A stretch of 64,000 nt of DNA from Alphaproteobacteria bacterium (lineage in GTDB: Bacteria > Pseudomonadota > Alphaproteobacteria > Ferrovibrionales > Ferrovibrionaceae). The stretch is taken from contig JAFKFH010000011.1 of assembly GCA_017307375.1 (NCBI GenBank), forward strand, positions 124,001-188,000, read 5' to 3'. Below are positions 8,754-17,572 of the stretch, one piece after another (the stretch's first letter is position 1; every line of letters starts with the position of its first letter). The notes below the pieces were generated by a model. The model was not told where the DNA came from. It was given only the letters and a program-made list of their open reading frames with translations, and made no database searches. Both the position numbers and the translations under genes were made by a program.

Positions 8754-9179
8754 ATGCGTCCGATATCGACGAAAACCGGCGGCTGCCTGTGCGGGGCGGT
8801 GCGCTTCACCGCCACCGGGCCGTTCGCCCCGGTGGTGAACTGCCATTGCGGCCAGTGCCGCCGCTTTCACGGCAGCTTCGGCGCCTATACCGCCGTGGCC
8901 GAGGGCGAACTTCGTTTCGACCGCCAGGACGGGCTGAAATGGTACGAGAGTTCGCCGGGCGTCGAACGCGGCTTCTGCGGCCAATGCGGGTCCAGCCTGT
9001 TCTGGCGCCGCCGCGGCGAGGATGCCGACATCGCCGCCGGCGCGCTGGACCAGCCTACCGGCCTGATCACGGTCAAGCACATCTTCACGCGCCACAAGGG
9101 CGACTGGTACGAGATCGAGGACGGCCTGCCGCAATCGCCCGATGGCGGCACCACCGTTTCGGCCGAACCCAATATCTGA
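8754..9179 (+). CDS. GFA-family zinc protein
   Basis: A 141-residue protein of the GFA fold (named for glutathione-dependent formaldehyde-activating enzyme). The zinc ligands are visible as Cys11/Cys13 in GGCLCGAV, Cys30/Cys32/Cys35 in NCHCGQCRRFHG and Cys75/Cys78 in FCGQCGSS. Most family members have no proven substrate, and formaldehyde chemistry is doubtful for many. The gene is followed 13 bases later by a MATE exporter, so the two may be expressed together. A second, more divergent GFA gene lies at 41004-41411. Confidence 0.9.
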   Translation: MRPISTKTGGCLCGAVRFTATGPFAPVVNCHCGQCRRFHGSFGAYTAVAEGELRFDRQDGLKWYESSPGVERGFCGQCGSSLFWRRRGEDADIAAGALDQPTGLITVKHIFTRHKGDWYEIEDGLPQSPDGGTTVSAEPNI

Positions 9180-9192
9180 TCGATCCGAGCCC

Positions 9193-10566
9193 ATGAACGA
9201 CATTGCCGCCGCCCGCCGCCGCTTTCTGCTGGAAGCCCCGATCGTTCCCGCCATCGCGCGGCTGGCCGCGCCGACGACGCTGGTCCTGCTGATCCAGATC
9301 CTGGCCGGCATCGCCGAGACCTGGTTCATCTCGTTCCAGGGCATCTCCGCCCTGGCCGGGGGCACGCTGGTCTTCCCCTGCCTGATGCTGATGCAGATGG
9401 TGTCGAACGGCGGGCTCGGCGCCGGGGTCTCCTCGGCGGTCGCCCGCGCCGTCGGCGCCGGGCGGCGCGACGATGCCGACGCGCTGGTCCTGGCCGCCGT
9501 GATGCTCGGCCTTGTCATCGGCCTCGTCTTCACCGCGGGGCAGTTCCTCGGCGGCCGGGCGCTGTACCGGCTGATGGGCGGAACCGGCGAGGCGCTCGAG
9601 GCGGCGCTGATCTATGCCGACCTGATCTTCGGGGCCGCCGCGCTGATCTGGGTCGTCAACCTGCTCGCCGCGGCGCTGCGTGCCAGCGGCAGCCCGGAAG
9701 TGCCGGCCCGGATATCGGTCATCGCCATGGTGGTCACCCTGCCGCTCTCGCCCGCACTGATCTTCGGCTGGGGGCCGTTTCCCGCCATGGGCATTGCCGG
9801 CGCCGGGCTGGGCCTCGACATCCACTACCTGCTGACGCTGGTGATGCTGGTCGTCCATCTGCGCGGCCCGCGCAGCACCTTGCGGCTCCGCCTGGATTTT
9901 CGCCGGCTCAAGGCCGACCAGTTCCGCGACATCCTGCGGGTCGGCGGGCTCGGCGCGATCGGCGCGGTCGTGCCGAACCTGTCGGTCGTCATCATCACCG
10001 GCACGGTCGGCCGCTTCGGGCCCGAGGCGCTGGCCGGCTATGGCATGGCCTCGCGCATCGACTATCTGATCACGCCACTGCTGTTCGGCATCGGCACCGG
10101 GGTGATGGCGATGGTCGGCACCAATCTCGGGGCCGGGCTGACCGATCGCGTGCGCCAGATCAGCTGGACCGGCGCCTGGGCCGGGGCCGGGGTGGCCGGG
10201 GTCATCGGCATCGCCGCCGCCCTGTTCCCGGAAGCCTGGCTCGGCCTGTTCAGCCGCGATCCGTCCGTCATCGCGATCGGCACCGGCTATCTGCACACGG
10301 TGGGCCTGTTCTACGCGGTCACCGGCTTCAGCATGCTGCTCGGCATGGCCGGCCAGGGCGCCGGGCGCGCGGTATGGCCGCTGATCGGGTCGCTGGTGCG
10401 GCTCGTCGTCGGTGCCATCGGCGGCACCGTCCTGGTCGTGGGTTTCGGGCTCGGACTGCAGGCATTGTTCATCATGATCGTGATCAGCGGGGCGATGTCT
10501 TGCCTCGTGATGATCCTGTCCCAGCGGGCGGTCGACGCCCGCCAGGCCACCCCCGGCGAGGCATGA
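9193..10566 (+). CDS. MATE-family efflux transporter
   Basis: Inner-membrane multidrug/cation antiporter of the MATE family, 457 residues with about 12 hydrophobic helices in two repeats (APTTLVLLIQILAGIAETWF in the first, VPNLSVVIITGTVGRFGPEA beginning the second). I place the start at the ATG at 9193 (MNDIAAARRR); an earlier in-frame ATG at 9142 lies inside the preceding GFA gene. Its stop is one base before the start of the aldolase gene, so translation of the two is probably coupled. The substrate cannot be read from the sequence. Confidence 0.9.
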   Translation: MNDIAAARRRFLLEAPIVPAIARLAAPTTLVLLIQILAGIAETWFISFQGISALAGGTLVFPCLMLMQMVSNGGLGAGVSSAVARAVGAGRRDDADALVLAAVMLGLVIGLVFTAGQFLGGRALYRLMGGTGEALEAALIYADLIFGAAALIWVVNLLAAALRASGSPEVPARISVIAMVVTLPLSPALIFGWGPFPAMGIAGAGLGLDIHYLLTLVMLVVHLRGPRSTLRLRLDFRRLKADQFRDILRVGGLGAIGAVVPNLSVVIITGTVGRFGPEALAGYGMASRIDYLITPLLFGIGTGVMAMVGTNLGAGLTDRVRQISWTGAWAGAGVAGVIGIAAALFPEAWLGLFSRDPSVIAIGTGYLHTVGLFYAVTGFSMLLGMAGQGAGRAVWPLIGSLVRLVVGAIGGTVLVVGFGLGLQALFIMIVISGAMSCLVMILSQRAVDARQATPGEA

Positions 10567-10567
10567 C

Positions 10568-11356
10568 ATGGCCCACGAACTGACCGTCGCCGCCGGCCCG
10601 GCCCTGCTGCGCAACAGCCGCCTCGACGCCGAGGCGATCTGGCAGGCGCGCGTCGACCTCGCCGCCTGTTTCCGAATGGCGGCCCGGCTTGGCCTGGCCG
10701 AGGGTATCTGCAACCACTTCTCGGCCCTGGTGCCGGGCCATGCCGACCTGTTCCTGGTCAATCCCTATGGCTATGCCTTCTCGGAGATCACCGCCTCGCG
10801 GCTGCTGATCTGCGATTTCGAAGGACGGGTGCTGGCCGGCAGCGGCACGCCCGAGGCGACCGCCTTCTTCATCCACGCCCGCCTGCATCACCATCGTCCG
10901 GACGCGGTGGCGGCCTTCCACACCCATATGCCGCATGCCACCGCCCTGGCGATGGTCGAGGGCGAACCGCTGGCCTGGGCCGGGCAGACGGCGCTGAAGT
11001 TCTACGGCCGGGTCGCGGTCGACGAGAACTACAACGGCCTGGCGCTCGACAGCTCGGAAGGCGACCGGATCGCCAAGGCCATGGGCGGCGCCGAAATCGC
11101 CTTCCTGAAGAACCACGGCGTGATGGTAACGGGGCGTTCGATCGCCGAGGCCTGGGACGATCTCTATTATCTCGAACGCGCAGCCGAGGCGCAATGGAAG
11201 GCCATGGCGACGGGCCGGCGGCTGCAGGTCGTGCCCCCCGCCGTCGCCCAGGCCGCCTCCGACCAGATGCGCGACGGCGCCGCGGCCAGCGCCCGCGCGC
11301 ATCTCGACAGCGTGCGACGGATCCTCGCGCGCGAGGAGCCGGAATTCGCGCGCTAG
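10568..11356 (+). CDS. Class II aldolase/adducin family protein
   Basis: A 262-residue cytosolic protein with the class II aldolase fold. Metal-binding histidines are visible in DAVAAFHTHMPHATAL (HTH) and in FLKNHGVMVTG. The N-terminal part has the family pattern RLGLAEGICNHFSALVPG and LVNPYGYAFSEI. Members include fuculose-phosphate aldolase and several uncharacterised enzymes; the substrate is unknown. It follows the MATE gene by one base with GAGG as ribosome site. Its stop shares the tetranucleotide CTAG with the stop of the convergent DUF1275 gene. Confidence 0.9.
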   Translation: MAHELTVAAGPALLRNSRLDAEAIWQARVDLAACFRMAARLGLAEGICNHFSALVPGHADLFLVNPYGYAFSEITASRLLICDFEGRVLAGSGTPEATAFFIHARLHHHRPDAVAAFHTHMPHATALAMVEGEPLAWAGQTALKFYGRVAVDENYNGLALDSSEGDRIAKAMGGAEIAFLKNHGVMVTGRSIAEAWDDLYYLERAAEAQWKAMATGRRLQVVPPAVAQAASDQMRDGAAASARAHLDSVRRILAREEPEFAR

Positions 11357-12006
11357 CGCGACCGCCTTTCTTCGTCGATCGCCGCAGCAAACAGCGTCGC
11401 CAGCGCCGCGGCGGGGGCGGCAAACCACAGCCCGGTCAGTCCGATCCACTGGTAGACCGCGGTGCCGGCCACCGCACCTGTGACCAGGCCGCTCCACAGC
11501 ATCAGGTACCAGACCCAGGCCCAGCGGTTACCGCCCAGCAGCGCTTCGGTCAGGCGCTGGCCCAGCTTGACCAGCGTGCCGGTCATGTAGGTCAGGCCGA
11601 TGCTGACTTCGCCATCCCGCTCGAACGAAGCATTCTCGGCCCCCATCGCCAGCGTCATGCCGGCGATGGCGCCATAGGCGAAGCCCAGCGCGTCCATCGT
11701 CGCGGCGACGGTAAGCAAGGCAGTCACCGTCGCCAGCACGGCCGGCCGCCGCCAGCGGAACAGCGCCGCGGTCCGCCCGACCAGCGAGCCGAGCATCACC
11801 CCCAGCACGAACAGCCCGACCAGGATGGTCGACAGCGCCGCGGCCGACCAGCCCGTGACCAGGCCGACGCCCAGCCGCGTCGAGTTGCCGCTCATGAACG
11901 AGATGAAGAATCCGCCGAGCTTGAGGAAGCCCAGCGCGTCGATATAGCCCGCCAGCATCGAGAGGAAGGCGGCGAGTACGCGTTCGCGTCGGCCATGCCG
12001 GGTCAT
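11353..12006 (-). CDS. YoaK/DUF1275 family membrane protein
   Basis: A 217-residue inner-membrane protein of the DUF1275 (YoaK) family with about six helices; the family start LAGYIDALGFLKLGGFFISFMSGN is clear. The ATG at 12006 has GGAG five bases upstream. No member has a firmly established transport substrate. It is the last gene of a four-gene minus-strand cluster of membrane transporters (from 15758 downwards), ten bases after the MFS gene. Confidence 0.9.
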   Translation of the reverse strand: MTRHGRRERVLAAFLSMLAGYIDALGFLKLGGFFISFMSGNSTRLGVGLVTGWSAAALSTILVGLFVLGVMLGSLVGRTAALFRWRRPAVLATVTALLTVAATMDALGFAYGAIAGMTLAMGAENASFERDGEVSIGLTYMTGTLVKLGQRLTEALLGGNRWAWVWYLMLWSGLVTGAVAGTAVYQWIGLTGLWFAAPAAALATLFAAAIDEERRSR

Positions 12007-12016
12007 GTCGGCTCCG

Positions 12017-13216
12017 TCAGTTCCGGCCGGGTTCCGGCAGGCGGAAGACCATCGCCGCTGCAATCCCTGAGAACACACCCGACAGGATGATCGGCCAGGC
12101 GTAACTGGCGGTCAGATCATAGGCGAGCCCGGCAAGGCTCGGCCCCGCCAGGGTGCCGACAGCGACGCTGGAATAGAGCCAGCCGATGATGCCGGAGATG
12201 TCGCGTGCCCCGAAATAGTCGGCGATGAGTGCGGGCGCCAGCGCGACGAAACCGCCATAGGCCAGGCCGAAGACCAGCGCGAAGATGCCGAGCATCACCG
12301 GCCCCGTGCCGAAGAACCAGAACGGCATCGACAACCCCATGCCCAGGAACATCAGGCTGAAGGCCTGGCGGCGCCCCAGCCGGTCGGCCATGCCGCCGAG
12401 GAAAAAGCGGCCGATCGTCGACCCGATCCCGATCAGCCCGATCAGCCATACCGCGACGCCCCGCTCGATGCCGTGGTCGAGCGCATAGGGCACCAGATGG
12501 ACGAACGGGATGAAAAGGCCGAGGCAACCGGTAAAGGTCGCGGCATAGAGCCACCAGAAGCGCCGGTCGCGCAACGCCTCGCCCAGGGTCGCCCCCGGCG
12601 CCACGGCGTGCGCAGCCGGTGGCGGGCCGCGGTCGCCGTCGGGGCGCAGTCCGCGTCTGGCCGGCGTGCCTTCGATCAGGAAGGCGCCACCGGCGCCCAG
12701 CACCAGCGCGGCGAGGGCCAGCGCGCTGTAGGCGCCGCGCCAGCCGAAGGCATCGATTGCCCAGGCGGCGGCGGGCGGGCCGATCAGCGTGCCGATGCCG
12801 ATGCCGGCGACCGCGATGCCCGAGGCGGTTCCACGCCGTCGCACGAACCAGCGCTGGACCGCCGCCACTGCCGGGACGTAGGCGAAGCCCACGCCGACAC
12901 CGATGCCGGCGCCATAGGCCAGGTAGATCTGCCAGAGCGCGGTGGCGCGGCCCGCCAGGAAGACACCGGCGGCCACCAGCACCATGCCGAACAGCACCAC
13001 CGGCCGCGGGCCGATGCGGTCGGCCAGCGGGCCGGAAACGATGCCGAGCAGGAAGTAGAGAAAACCGGAAATCGCGAAGACCAGCGAGACCGAGCCGCGC
13101 AGCGCGCCGAACTCCTGCTGCAGGGCGTCGAAGAACGTGCCGAACGAATAGGAGACGCCGAAACCGGTCATCATCACGACGAAGGCACCGGCAACGACGA
13201 TCCAGCCCCGGAACAT
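12017..13216 (-). CDS. MFS transporter (oxalate/monocarboxylate-like)
   Basis: A 399-residue, 12-helix major facilitator protein. The start (MFRGWIVVAGAFVVMMTGFG), the PLADRIGPRPV loop after helix 2 and GGMADRLGRRQA in the second half are typical of the OFA/MCT-like branch of MFS, which carries organic acids. I use the ATG at 13216; a GTG at 13225 overlapping the upstream stop (GTGA) is an alternative that would add three residues and couple translation. It is the third gene of the transporter operon, directly after the two tandem metabolite symporters. Confidence 0.9.
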   Translation of the reverse strand: MFRGWIVVAGAFVVMMTGFGVSYSFGTFFDALQQEFGALRGSVSLVFAISGFLYFLLGIVSGPLADRIGPRPVVLFGMVLVAAGVFLAGRATALWQIYLAYGAGIGVGVGFAYVPAVAAVQRWFVRRRGTASGIAVAGIGIGTLIGPPAAAWAIDAFGWRGAYSALALAALVLGAGGAFLIEGTPARRGLRPDGDRGPPPAAHAVAPGATLGEALRDRRFWWLYAATFTGCLGLFIPFVHLVPYALDHGIERGVAVWLIGLIGIGSTIGRFFLGGMADRLGRRQAFSLMFLGMGLSMPFWFFGTGPVMLGIFALVFGLAYGGFVALAPALIADYFGARDISGIIGWLYSSVAVGTLAGPSLAGLAYDLTASYAWPIILSGVFSGIAAAMVFRLPEPGRN

Positions 13217-13221
13217 CGGCG

Positions 13222-14493
13222 TCACGCCCGCAGCGGGCCGGCCGCGGTCTCGCGCATCGTGGCGATGGCGATGACCGAGATGACACCGGCGGCGATCAGG
13301 AAATAGGCCGGTGAAAAATCGTCGTGCTCCCGGTTGATCAGGAAGGCCGCGACCATCGGCGCGGTGCCGCCGAACAGGGCCGTCGGCACGTTGTAGGCGA
13401 CCGATACCGCCGAACAGCGCAGGCTGGCCGGGAACGCCTCGGCCATCACCGCCGGCATTACCGACCGGTAGGCCGCCACCAGCACGGCGAAGCCGAACTG
13501 GCCAAGCCAGATCAGCGCGCCGACACCCGAATGGATCAGCGCAAACAGCGGCCAGGTCAGCACGACGATACCGACCGCCGCCGCCATCAGCACCTTCTTG
13601 CGGCCGATCCGGTCCGACAGGGTCGCGATCAGCGGCACCAGCACGACCATGGCGGCCATGTTCAGACTGTTGATGTCGAGCGCCTCGGCGGCCGAGACAT
13701 GGACGATCTGGCGCAGATAGACCACGACGTAGACGAAGATCAGATAGAAGCCGATCGCCGAGCAGGCGGTGATGCCGGCGACCTGCAGCATGGCGCGCCA
13801 TTCCAGACGCAGCGCGATGGCCAACGGCGTTCCCGCCGCCTTGGCTGCCGGCGGAGCCTCGGGCAGCGAGCGGCGAATGACGAAACCATAGGCGGCGGGC
13901 ACGATGCCGGCCAGGAACGGCAGGCGCCAACCCCAGGCGGCGATATCGGCCGGGCCGAGCAGGCTGTTGACCAGTGCCCCGGCAGCCGAACCGAGCAGCG
14001 TGCCGCCGATCGCACCGACCACCGCCCATGACGCCGTGCGTCCCCGGTGCCCATCGGTCGCCTGCTCGACCAGGAAGACGGTCGACGCGGTATATTCGCC
14101 GCCGACCGACAATCCCTGGACCATCCGCAGGATCACCATCAGCGCCGGCGCCCACAGGCCGATCTGGGCATAGGTCGGCAACAACCCCAGCGCAATGGTG
14201 GGCAGGGCCATCGCCGCCGAGGAGGCGACGATCGCCGCGCGGCGACCGAGCTTGTCGCCGACATGGCCGAAGACGATGCCGCCCAGCGGCCGCATCAGGA
14301 ACCCGACCGCAAAAACGCTGAAGGCGGCGATCAGCGACACCGTGGGATCGTCATGGGGAAAGAACTGCTTGCCGATGGTCATCGCGAAATAGCCGTAGAT
14401 CGCGAAGTCGTACCATTCGAGCAGATTGCCGACCAGCCCGGCGACGATGACCTGCCGCCGCCCGGCGCCGGTTGGCGCAATCGTCCCGGCCAT
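13222..14493 (-). CDS. MHS-family MFS metabolite:H+ symporter (paralogue 1)
   Basis: A 423-residue inner-membrane symporter of the metabolite:H+ symporter branch of MFS (ProP/KgtP/ShiA relatives). It shows the N-terminal NLLEWYDFAIYGYFA signature, RPLGGIVFGHVGDKLGRR (the MFS motif after helix 2) and RMVQGLSVGGEYTAS. The substrate is probably a carboxylate or betaine-like compound, which is inferred from the family only. The start is two bases after the stop of the near-identical gene at 14496-15758, making a clear tandem duplication within one operon. Confidence 0.93.
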   Translation of the reverse strand: MAGTIAPTGAGRRQVIVAGLVGNLLEWYDFAIYGYFAMTIGKQFFPHDDPTVSLIAAFSVFAVGFLMRPLGGIVFGHVGDKLGRRAAIVASSAAMALPTIALGLLPTYAQIGLWAPALMVILRMVQGLSVGGEYTASTVFLVEQATDGHRGRTASWAVVGAIGGTLLGSAAGALVNSLLGPADIAAWGWRLPFLAGIVPAAYGFVIRRSLPEAPPAAKAAGTPLAIALRLEWRAMLQVAGITACSAIGFYLIFVYVVVYLRQIVHVSAAEALDINSLNMAAMVVLVPLIATLSDRIGRKKVLMAAAVGIVVLTWPLFALIHSGVGALIWLGQFGFAVLVAAYRSVMPAVMAEAFPASLRCSAVSVAYNVPTALFGGTAPMVAAFLINREHDDFSPAYFLIAAGVISVIAIATMRETAAGPLRA

Positions 14494-14495
14494 CG

Positions 14496-15758
14496 TCAGT
14501 CCCGCAGCGGATCGATCGCGGTCTCGCGCATCGTGGCGATCGCGATGGCCGAGATCAGCCCGGCCGCCATCAGGTAGTAGGCGGGCGAGAAATCGTCATG
14601 CTCGCGGTTGATCAGGAAGGTCGCGACCATCGGCGCGGTGCCGCCGAACAGCGCCATCGGCACATTATAGGAAAGCGATACGGCCGAGCAGCGCAGCCGC
14701 GCCGGAAAGGCCTCGGCCATCACCACCGGCAGCACCGACATGTAGGCGGCGACCAGGACGGCAAAGCCGAGCTGGCCAAACCACACCAGCACGCCGACGC
14801 CGGAATGGACCAGCGCGAACAGCGGCCAGGCAAAGGCGACGACGCCGAGCGCCGCGGCGAGCAGTACCGCCTTGCGGCCGATGCGGTCGGACAGTCCGGC
14901 AAAGATCGGCACCAGGACGATCACCGCCAGCATGTTCAGGCTGTTGATGTCGAGTGCCTCGGCGGTCGAGACGTGGACGATCTCGCGCAGATAGACCGTG
15001 ACGTAGACGAAGATCAGGTAGAAGCCGATCGCGGCACAGATCGTGATGCCGGCGACCTGCAGCATCGCGGGCCATTCCTGGCGGATCGCGGTGACCAGCG
15101 GGGTCTCGGCCGAGGTCTCGGCAGGCAGCGCCTCGGGCAGGGCACGGCGCAGGTAGAAGCCATAGGCGGCCAGCACGATCCCGGCCAGGAACGGCACCCG
15201 CCAGCCCCAGGCGGCGAGATCGGCGGAACCGAGCAGGCTGTTGACCAGCGCGCCCATGGCCGAGCCGAGCAAGGTGCCGCCGACCGCGCCGACCAGCGTC
15301 CACGACGCCATCCGCCCGCGATTGGTCTCGTCGGCCTGCTCGGCCAGGAAGACGGTCGAGGCGGTGTATTCCCCGCCGACCGACAACCCCTGGATCATCC
15401 GCAGGATCAGCATCAGCGCCGGCGCCCACAGGCCGATCTGCGCATAGGTCGGCAACAGCCCGACCGCGATCGTCGGCAGCGCCATCGCCGCCGACGAGGC
15501 CAGGATCGCCGTGCGCCGGCCGAGCTTGTCGCCGACATGGCCGAACAGGATACCGCCCAGCGGTCGCATCAGGAAACCGACCGCAAAGATGCTGAACGCC
15601 GCGAGCAGCGAGACGATCGGATCTTCGTGGGGGAAGAACAGCTTGCCGATGGTCAGCGCGAAATAGCCGTAGATCGCGAAATCGTACCATTCGAGGATAT
15701 TGCCGATCAGCCCGGCCATGATGACCCGGCGCCTGGCCGGACCGGCTGCGATCTCCAT
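14496..15758 (-). CDS. MHS-family MFS metabolite:H+ symporter (paralogue 2)
   Basis: First gene of the transporter operon, 420 residues, closely similar along its whole length to the next gene (same NILEWYDFAIYGYFA, RPLGGILFGHVGDKLGRR and RMIQGLSVGGEYTAS motifs). Differences cluster in the central loop and the last helices. I chose the ATG at 15758 because GGGGGAG lies nine bases before it; the frame stays open far upstream but without family sequence. The promoter should lie between 15758 and the hypothetical gene ending at 15854. Substrate unknown. Confidence 0.93.
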   Translation of the reverse strand: MEIAAGPARRRVIMAGLIGNILEWYDFAIYGYFALTIGKLFFPHEDPIVSLLAAFSIFAVGFLMRPLGGILFGHVGDKLGRRTAILASSAAMALPTIAVGLLPTYAQIGLWAPALMLILRMIQGLSVGGEYTASTVFLAEQADETNRGRMASWTLVGAVGGTLLGSAMGALVNSLLGSADLAAWGWRVPFLAGIVLAAYGFYLRRALPEALPAETSAETPLVTAIRQEWPAMLQVAGITICAAIGFYLIFVYVTVYLREIVHVSTAEALDINSLNMLAVIVLVPIFAGLSDRIGRKAVLLAAALGVVAFAWPLFALVHSGVGVLVWFGQLGFAVLVAAYMSVLPVVMAEAFPARLRCSAVSLSYNVPMALFGGTAPMVATFLINREHDDFSPAYYLMAAGLISAIAIATMRETAIDPLRD

Positions 15759-15853
15759 CTCGGTGAACTCCCCCTGAGGCGCCGAACTGAGGACCGCATC
15801 ATGGTTGGCGACCGCGGCGGCGCCAAGTGGAATCGCGCAAGCAGCGATTGAGT

Positions 15854-16174
15854 TTAGGGCAGGTTGCCGAAGTCGTCCGGGGGCGGCATGCCGGGGGCGG
15901 CAAGGTTCAGCGGGCCGGCCGAGGGCAGCAGGGTCACGTTGGGGGCGACCAGTTCGGAGGGACCGGGCTGGGGCATGTCCTCGGGCCGGCGGCCGCGATG
16001 GCGGACATCCCAGTCGATCAAGGCGACGAGTACGACGATCAGCAGATAGATCGCGCTGCCGGCGGCCCAGCCGAGAAAGAAGCCGGGTGCCTCGCGCGCC
16101 AGCGCCCAGCCGACACCGCCCATCAAGATGCCGGTCTTCAGGAAATCGCCGGCACGGATTCTTCCGTCGCCCAT
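15854..16174 (-). CDS. Small hypothetical membrane protein
   Basis: I do not recognise the family. With the ATG at 16174 (GAGGG just upstream) it has 106 residues: a short polar start, one or two membrane segments around residues 14-52 (FLKTGILMGGVGWALA, then FLGWAAGSAIYLLIVVLVAL), then a charged stretch (DWDVRHRGRRPED) and a proline-rich tail. An in-frame ATG at 16204 would add ten residues. It is divergent from ccmA, with about 130 bases between, and precedes the transporter operon on the same strand, 95 bases away. Confidence 0.6.
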   Translation of the reverse strand: MGDGRIRAGDFLKTGILMGGVGWALAREAPGFFLGWAAGSAIYLLIVVLVALIDWDVRHRGRRPEDMPQPGPSELVAPNVTLLPSAGPLNLAAPGMPPPDDFGNLP

Positions 16175-16302
16175 GGTGCCCTCGAGTCTTCTGTCGAAAC
16201 CCATTATGCGCCGGCCCGGCCGGTTTCGCAAATCCGGGGCGGCGATCGGTCGCGCCCGGCCATGCTTGGCCCCCGGCAGCTTCAATGCTATGACGCGGCA
16301 CC

Positions 16303-16902
16303 ATGACCCTGAGCGGCGAGCGTCTGACCTGTCTGCGTGGCGACCGCCTGGTCTTCCGCGACCTCGACTTCGCCGCCAATCCGGGCCGCGCCCTGGTGCT
16401 GACCGGGCCGAACGGCGCCGGCAAGTCGACCTTGCTGCGCCTGGTCGCCACGCTGCTGGAACCCCGTGCCGGCCAACTGCTGTGGCAGGGCCGGCCGGTT
16501 GCCGAAGACCCCGATCGATATCGGGCGGCGATCGGCTATCTCGGCCATCTCGACGCGGTCAAGCCGACCCTTACGGTCGCCGAAAACCTTGCCTTCTGGG
16601 CCGATGGCGACCGGGCCGCGATCGACCGGGCGCTGGACGCCTTTGCCCTGGCCGACAAGGCCCCCCTGCCCGCCCGCTTCCTGTCGGCGGGCCAGAAGCG
16701 CCGGCTGGCCTTGGCGCGGCTGACGGTCAAGCAGGCGCCGATCTGGCTGCTGGACGAACCGACGACGGCCCTCGACCGGCGCTCGACCGCCCTGTTCGCC
16801 GCGGCGGTCGCCAACCACCTTGCCGCCGGTGGGCTGGCGATGATCGCCACCCATGTCGATCTCGGCCTCGAGACTGTCGACCGGCTGGATCTGGCGGCAT
16901 GA
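16303..16902 (+). CDS. ccmA: Heme exporter ATP-binding protein CcmA
   Basis: ATPase subunit of the CcmABCD complex, which releases heme-loaded CcmE during System I cytochrome c maturation. It has 199 residues, the usual size. Walker A is GPNGAGKST at about residues 32-40, the ABC signature is LSAGQKRRLALAR, and Walker B is IWLLDEPTTALD. First gene of the ccm cluster. Its stop overlaps the ccmB start (ATGA). Confidence 0.96.
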   Translation: MTLSGERLTCLRGDRLVFRDLDFAANPGRALVLTGPNGAGKSTLLRLVATLLEPRAGQLLWQGRPVAEDPDRYRAAIGYLGHLDAVKPTLTVAENLAFWADGDRAAIDRALDAFALADKAPLPARFLSAGQKRRLALARLTVKQAPIWLLDEPTTALDRRSTALFAAAVANHLAAGGLAMIATHVDLGLETVDRLDLAA

Positions 16903-17564
16903 ACCGCTTCCTCGCCCTGGTCCGCCGCGACCTCGCCCTCGGCCTGCGCCAGAACGGCACGATGGTCGCTACCCTGACCTTCTTCGTGCTTGCCGTCGCC
17001 CTGTTCCCGCTCGGCGTCGGGCCGGAGCCGGCAACCCTGGCCCGGATCGCACCGGGCGTGGTCTGGGTGGCGGCGCTGCTGGCGGCGACGGTCTCCCTCG
17101 ATCGACTGTTCCAGGCCGACTACGAGGACGGCAGCCTGGAACTGCTGCTGCTCGAGCCGCTGCCGCTGGAACTTGCCGTGCTGGCCAAATGCCTGGCCCA
17201 CTGGCTGCTGACCGGCCTGCCGCTGACCCTGATCAGCCCGCTGCTCGGCGTGCTGATGCAGTTGCATCCCGACGGCCTCGCCGTCCTGACGCTGGCGATG
17301 GCCGCCGGCACCCCGGCGCTCAGCCTGATCGGCGCGATCGGCGCGGCACTGACCGTCGGCGTGCGCCGCGGCGGCGTCCTGCTCAGCCTGCTGGTCCTGC
17401 CGCTGATGATCCCCGTCCTGATCTTCGGCGTCGCCGCGGTCGATGCCGCGACGCAGGGGCTCGGGGCGCGCCCGCATCTGCTGCTGCTCGGCGGATTGAG
17501 CGTCGGGGCGCTGGCCTTGAGCCCGCTTGCCGCTGCCGCCGGGCTGCGCCTTGCTGTAGAGTGA
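16899..17564 (+). CDS. ccmB: Heme exporter membrane protein CcmB
   Basis: Membrane subunit partnered by CcmA, 221 residues with six predicted helices. The family start (MNRFLALVRRDLALGLRQNG) and LDRLFQADYEDGSLELLLL are visible. It starts at the ATG at 16899, overlapping the ccmA stop by four bases, and its stop overlaps a GTG that could start ccmC. Acts in the inner membrane in the ATP-driven step of heme delivery to apocytochromes. Confidence 0.95.
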   Translation: MNRFLALVRRDLALGLRQNGTMVATLTFFVLAVALFPLGVGPEPATLARIAPGVVWVAALLAATVSLDRLFQADYEDGSLELLLLEPLPLELAVLAKCLAHWLLTGLPLTLISPLLGVLMQLHPDGLAVLTLAMAAGTPALSLIGAIGAALTVGVRRGGVLLSLLVLPLMIPVLIFGVAAVDAATQGLGARPHLLLLGGLSVGALALSPLAAAAGLRLAVE

Positions 17565-17572
17565 TCGACGCC

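Noticed and set aside
13222-15758. One fused or frameshifted 24-helix transporter
   Set aside because: Each copy has its own start with normal family N-terminus and its own stop; the two are separate tandem genes.
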